9,928 nucleotides of DNA from DASQLQ01 sp035629935 (lineage in GTDB: Bacteria > Actinomycetota > CADDZG01 > WHSQ01). Under the pieces are notes generated by a model. It made no database searches. It worked only from the letters and a program-made list of their open reading frames with translations, and had not been told where the DNA came from. The translations under genes were made by a program, and so were the position numbers. Location: the NCBI GenBank assembly GCA_035629935.1, contig DASQLQ010000089.1, forward strand, positions 1 to 9,928, written 5' to 3'. Shown in pieces: positions 7,015 through 9,928 of the stretch; position 1 is the stretch's first letter, and each line of letters begins with the position of its first letter.

Positions 7015-8769
7015 CTAGTCCACCGTCGAGTCGCTCTTGCATATGACGGTCGCGCCGTCACGTCGCGTGAACACTTTCCGGAGCACTTCGGCGAAGAACT
7101 TGCCTCTCGCCCTCGGGTAGCGAACCTTCCACTTGCCCTTGGCATTGCTCATGTCGCGTCCCACGACACCGGTCTTGCGCCGGTGAAGCTCGACCTGACG
7201 GCCGGTCTCACACTTGTGGACCCGAGACCGGACGGCGCCCTTGAATGCTGCTTTCCTCGCAGGCTTGCGGTCGTACTTGATGGACAGCGTCGTTCCAACG
7301 CGCACCACGCTGGGTGGAGGAGGCGTCGACGCCGTCGGAGAGGTTGTCGTGGTCGTTGTCGTCGACGTGCTTGTGGAGCCGAATCCGGCCGCTGCCGGCT
7401 CGCTCAGATCACCGTTCCAGTCGGCTGCTGCATCGTCGAGCACGGCGCCACCAATGGCATCGAGCACATCGTCGCTGTCGAACTCGACGGTCACGAAGTC
7501 ATCCTCGGCGTCGTCGATGTCGTTACCACCAACGGTGTCGCCATCCTGGTCAACGAGCTCGAAGTCGTTCTCGTCGAACGCGAAATCGTCGTCGATCGGC
7601 TCGTCGAAGAAGTACGTGACCAAACCGTCGTCCTCGTCTGTAACGGTAACGACCTCGAGGTCGGGAGCATCCGTGAAGCCGGCAGCCTCACCGGAGTCCG
7701 CAACCGCGGCGTCGCCAATCGTGTTGGGGGCCGCGTCGTCATCGTCGTCAACGGCGTTCGCCTCGACAGCTGCCAACGGGAACTCGCTGTCGGCGGAGTC
7801 CTCGGCAAGGTTTGCGAAGTCGACTTCGACGGTGTCGTCGTCCTCGTCGCACGCAGTGCCCGTCTCCTCGGTGCCGTCCTCCTTATAGACGTGGAACAGA
7901 GTGAAGTCACACGAGGTGTCGTCGAGGTCCTCGTCGAACGTGAACGTCCACTCGTCGTCGTCGGTGCGCTCGACGCTCTCGAGGTCCGGTGAATCGTCTG
8001 TCTCGTCACCTTCGGCCTCGATGCTGGTGCACCCGTCCACACTCTCCGGATCGGGCTCGCAGTTCTCGTCGGTTCCGTTGTTCTCGTCCACGAACACGCG
8101 CACGGCGTCGTCGACATCACCGACGGCGAACTCGACCGTGACTACACCGTCGTCGTCGTCACAGTCGGTGACCGCTGTTCCTTCGAACAGCACCGCATCT
8201 TCATCGTAGAAACCGTAGGTGGCGGGGTCGCCGGCCTCGGCCCGGTCGCAGTCGATCTGCTCGTCGAAGGTGTAGTCGATCTCGTCGGAGCTGGATGCAT
8301 CCCATTCAGTGAGGTTGGGAGCAACCGTCGTACCCTCGCCACCCGTAGCTGTCGAACCTTCGAGCTCGGCCGCGTTGGCCGGGGACTCGTCGCCCGCACG
8401 CGTCTCGGCCGCACCTTCGGCGATGAAACCGATAGTGAAGTTGCTGACATCGCGATCGTCATCGAAGTCGATCAGGATGCAGTTCTCGTCATCGGGATCC
8501 GGATCGCCGTCATCGCCCACCGCAACCGTGTCCGCGTCGTAGCCGGACAAGAAGAAGTCGCCGGCGGCGTTGAAGTCGGTCACGACATCGTCGAAGCAAT
8601 AGGTCGCCGATCCGTCGTCAACGACCTCGACCGATAGAAGGTCCGGTTGGTCGGTGTCGATGGGCGAGTGGCTAGCGCCGATGTGCGCGCTCGCCGAGAC
8701 CATCAGCATCCCGCTGACGAGGGACACGGCCGCCAGGGCCGCCACCCACGCTGTAGCTCTGTTTCTCAT
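7015..8769 (-). CDS. Secreted acidic repeat protein with basic two-Cys C-terminal domain
   Basis: This 584-aa protein starts at ATG 8769 behind AGGAGG (8774-8779). Residues 1-28 are a clean signal peptide ending ASA. Four tandem units begin with P-D/N-L at residues 42, 151, 261 and 369, a period of 108-110. Each has a YxFDE/FTFDE strand and a V-x-V-x-F strand, and is extremely rich in Asp and Glu. The pattern recalls SwmB-type or other bacterial Ig-like repeats, and the acidic faces could bind calcium, but no exact family is claimed. Residues 464-487 are a Thr/Ser/Pro linker. Residues 488-584 are a basic domain (LSIKY, AFKG, C-x2-GR, GKW, KVFT, ATVIC) shared with two other proteins here. Extra Cys pairs in the acidic units suggest disulfides. 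It is a close paralogue of the next gene upstream (8950-9928). It probably acts as a structural or adhesive surface protein. Confidence 0.92.
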   Translation of the reverse strand: MRNRATAWVAALAAVSLVSGMLMVSASAHIGASHSPIDTDQPDLLSVEVVDDGSATYCFDDVVTDFNAAGDFFLSGYDADTVAVGDDGDPDPDDENCILIDFDDDRDVSNFTIGFIAEGAAETRAGDESPANAAELEGSTATGGEGTTVAPNLTEWDASSSDEIDYTFDEQIDCDRAEAGDPATYGFYDEDAVLFEGTAVTDCDDDDGVVTVEFAVGDVDDAVRVFVDENNGTDENCEPDPESVDGCTSIEAEGDETDDSPDLESVERTDDDEWTFTFDEDLDDTSCDFTLFHVYKEDGTEETGTACDEDDDTVEVDFANLAEDSADSEFPLAAVEANAVDDDDDAAPNTIGDAAVADSGEAAGFTDAPDLEVVTVTDEDDGLVTYFFDEPIDDDFAFDENDFELVDQDGDTVGGNDIDDAEDDFVTVEFDSDDVLDAIGGAVLDDAAADWNGDLSEPAAAGFGSTSTSTTTTTTTSPTASTPPPPSVVRVGTTLSIKYDRKPARKAAFKGAVRSRVHKCETGRQVELHRRKTGVVGRDMSNAKGKWKVRYPRARGKFFAEVLRKVFTRRDGATVICKSDSTVD

Positions 8770-8786
8770 ACTTCCTCCTGTTCCGT

Positions 8787-8809
8787 TCGGGACTATCCCC
8801 CTCGGGACT
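8787..8809 (-). repeat. Direct repeat AGTCCCGA in the mRNA leader
   Basis: The minus strand carries AGTCCCGA at 8809-8802 and again at 8794-8787, 15 bp apart, between the candidate promoter and the ribosome site of the 7015-8769 gene. A related GAGAGTCC element is present in the leader of the Ig-like operon (3533-3526). Its role is unknown. Confidence 0.35.
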
Positions 8810-8811
8810 CT

Positions 8812-8844
8812 CCCCTCTATAACGAGGAGAGTAATGGAAAGTTC
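8812..8844 (-). promoter_or_regulatory. Candidate ECF-type promoter of the acidic repeat protein gene
   Basis: The minus strand reads GAAC (8844-8841), exactly 16 nt, CGTT (8824-8821), then AT and AGAGGGG (8818-8812). GGAAC-like and CGTT boxes 16-17 nt apart are the usual pattern for ECF sigma factors. The same AACTTT, CGTT and AGAGGGG elements precede the Ig-like operon. Transcription would start near 8815, giving a leader of about 46 nt. TATAGA at 8821-8816 is an alternative sigma-70 -10 box, but no good -35 accompanies it. Confidence 0.5.
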
Positions 8845-8850
8845 TCCATT
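8833..8850. promoter_or_regulatory. Inverted repeat over the -35 region, possible operator
   Basis: AATGGA-6 nt-TCCATT is a perfect 6-bp inverted repeat that overlaps the proposed -35 element of the acidic repeat protein gene. Such a position would suit a repressor. It is absent from the similar promoter at 3566-3601, so the promoter match is not due to this repeat. Confidence 0.35.
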
Positions 8851-8874
8851 TCACCCACATCGGCCAAGACGGGC

Positions 8875-8908
8875 AAAAAAAGAACCGGCCCCCGAAGGGG
8901 CCGGTTCT
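8875..8908 (-). terminator. Strong intrinsic terminator between the two acidic repeat protein genes
   Basis: On the minus strand AGAACCGGCCCC pairs perfectly with GGGGCCGGTTCT (12 bp) around a TTCG tetraloop, and a run of seven T begins at the base of the stem (the last stem T and six more). It lies 41 bp beyond the TAG at 8950 and ends the transcript of the upstream gene before the next promoter at about 8844. Confidence 0.93.
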
Positions 8909-8949
8909 GTGAAACGTCTCGCTTGAATCAGCGAGGAACTGCTACCTAG

Positions 8950-9928
8950 CTAACGGCCTCGAGTAAGGAGCCTGGACTCGCCCCTGCCACACACGACGGT
9001 GTCACCGTTACCTCTGGTGAATACCTTCCGTGCCGCAGTTGCCTGGAAACGTCCCTTGGCAGCCTTGCCCTTCTTACGAACCTTCCAAGAACCATCGGCC
9101 TTGCTCGTCGCCTGACCGGTGTTCTTGCCGTTCTTCAGAAGCTTGACCAAACGACCACTCTGACACCTACCAAAGCGGTTGCCGACACGACCGTGGAAGG
9201 CACGCTTGAACTTCGGGCGTCCCTTCTTGTAGTTGATGGTCAGCGAGGTCGGTGCGTTGATCGTCCTCGGCGAGTCAGTCACCGTGCTGGTGCTGGTACT
9301 GGTGCTGGTGCTCACCGAAGTCTGAGTTGCAGTGGTGGTGCTACCGGAGCCTCCACCACGACCGATCGAAGCAGGTGCGTTGAAGTTTCCGTCGTTTCCA
9401 TCATCGAACGTGTCCGTGAGCGACTCGTCGTTGACGTTGCAACCCACGGCATCCTCGATGACGGACTCGTCAAAGCTAGCCGTAGCAACGTTGTCCTCGA
9501 CCTGGTCGATGTCCTCAGATGCGGACTCGTCACCATCCTGGTCAACGGCCTCTAGGTCGGTGTCGTCAACCGAGTCCTCCTGAAGGTTCTCATCGAAGAT
9601 GTAGTCGATCGTGCCGTCGGCCTCGTTGTAGACGCAGTCCTCGAGGTCAGGAGCGTCCGTGAAACCAGGCGAAGCAGACTCGCCGATCGGAGCGTCACCG
9701 ATCGTGCTGCAGTCGTTGTCGTCGGAGTCCTGCACTGCACAGTCGTCGGCAGCAGCCATGACAACTTCGTTATCCGACGAATCGGAAATCTCGTCGAACG
9801 TGCACTCGACCGAACGGTCGTTGGAACCGGTGATCGTGCAGGTGCTGGCGGCGTAGCGCGTGCTGTCCTCCGTCAGGACCCAGAAGTCACCATCGTTCAG
9901 GCAGCAGTCGTCGAGGTCCTCGTCGTAG
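8950..9928 (-). CDS. Secreted acidic repeat protein, C-terminal part (5' end outside window)
   Basis: The frame is open from the TAG at 8950 to the right edge (325 visible residues). The internal Met at 9759 is not a start, because the coding pattern continues unbroken upstream (YDEDLDDCC, DFWVLTEDS, TFDEISD). The visible N-terminal part holds the end of one acidic unit and one full unit starting PDLEDC. That unit aligns with the last unit of the 7015-8769 protein, sharing GFTDAPDLE and VDQDGD. A GGGSG and Thr/Ser linker with a TSTSTSTS run follows. The last 103 residues are the shared basic domain (LTINYKKG, AFHG, C-x2-GR, GSW, KVFT, DTVVC). It ends in RGR. The signal peptide and number of repeats are not visible. 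Its own strong terminator makes it a separate transcription unit from its paralogue. Confidence 0.9.
   Translation of the reverse strand, partial: YDEDLDDCCLNDGDFWVLTEDSTRYAASTCTITGSNDRSVECTFDEISDSSDNEVVMAAADDCAVQDSDDNDCSTIGDAPIGESASPGFTDAPDLEDCVYNEADGTIDYIFDENLQEDSVDDTDLEAVDQDGDESASEDIDQVEDNVATASFDESVIEDAVGCNVNDESLTDTFDDGNDGNFNAPASIGRGGGSGSTTTATQTSVSTSTSTSTSTVTDSPRTINAPTSLTINYKKGRPKFKRAFHGRVGNRFGRCQSGRLVKLLKNGKNTGQATSKADGSWKVRKKGKAAKGRFQATAARKVFTRGNGDTVVCGRGESRLLTRGR
9284..9313 (-). repeat. Five hexanucleotide repeats in the Thr/Ser linker
   Basis: On the plus strand GTGCTG, GTGCTG, GTACTG, GTGCTG and GTGCTC follow one another without gaps, encoding a Ser-Thr alternation on the minus strand. 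Gain or loss of a unit keeps the frame and would change linker length by two residues. Confidence 0.7.

Noticed and set aside
7321..8180. Repeated gtc/gac triplets resembling a microsatellite or CRISPR-like array
   Set aside because: They are Asp codons in an acidic coding sequence with no constant repeat or spacer length.
8950..9759. Gene start at the Met codon 9759
   Set aside because: The same frame continues without a stop to the window edge with the same acidic repeat pattern, so this Met is internal and the gene is partial.

Overview
The window comes from a high-GC bacterium, almost certainly an Actinomycetota. The best evidence is a complete WhiB-like (Wbl) iron-sulfur protein gene at 3676-3957, a family confined to Actinobacteria and their phages. 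GC-rich third codon positions and TTG/GTG starts preceded by strong GGAGG sites agree with this. A lower rank cannot be fixed from the sequence.

All seven genes lie on the minus strand, so transcription runs from high to low coordinates. From right to left: (i) the 3' part of a secreted acidic repeat protein (8950-9928, open at the window edge), followed by a 12-bp TTCG-loop terminator; (ii) a complete 584-aa paralogue of it (7015-8769) with four acidic repeats of about 109 residues, a Thr/Ser linker and a basic C-terminal domain, followed by a near-identical terminator hairpin; (iii) two tandem secreted type I sulfatases (5598-6926 and 4205-5587), 10 bp apart; (iv) the wbl gene; (v) two tandem paralogues of large exported Ig-like proteins (1681-3507 and 1-1646, the latter running off the left edge), 34 bp apart and probably one operon. 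No stretch over 300 bp lacks a gene. The intergenic gaps hold promoters, terminators and repeats.

The locus appears dedicated to the cell surface: six of seven products carry export signals and the seventh is a regulator. Three proteins from two unrelated N-terminal families share one C-terminal module of about 100 residues. It is very basic, has two conserved cysteines and a KVFT...G.TV.C ending, and always follows a Thr/Ser/Pro-rich linker. In the left-most protein this module is absent from the visible part, and RTX-type calcium-binding repeats follow the linker instead. The same promoter-like block (AACTTT, 13-14 nt, CGTT, 2-4 nt, AGAGGGG) stands upstream of 7015-8769 and 1681-3507. It resembles ECF sigma-factor promoters (AAC, 16-17 nt, CGTT) and suggests co-regulation of the surface proteins.

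A reasonable but unproven reading is a locus that builds or remodels an extracellular or wall-associated layer, with sulfatases acting on sulfated polymers nearby. No RNA genes, mobile elements or CRISPR arrays were seen.
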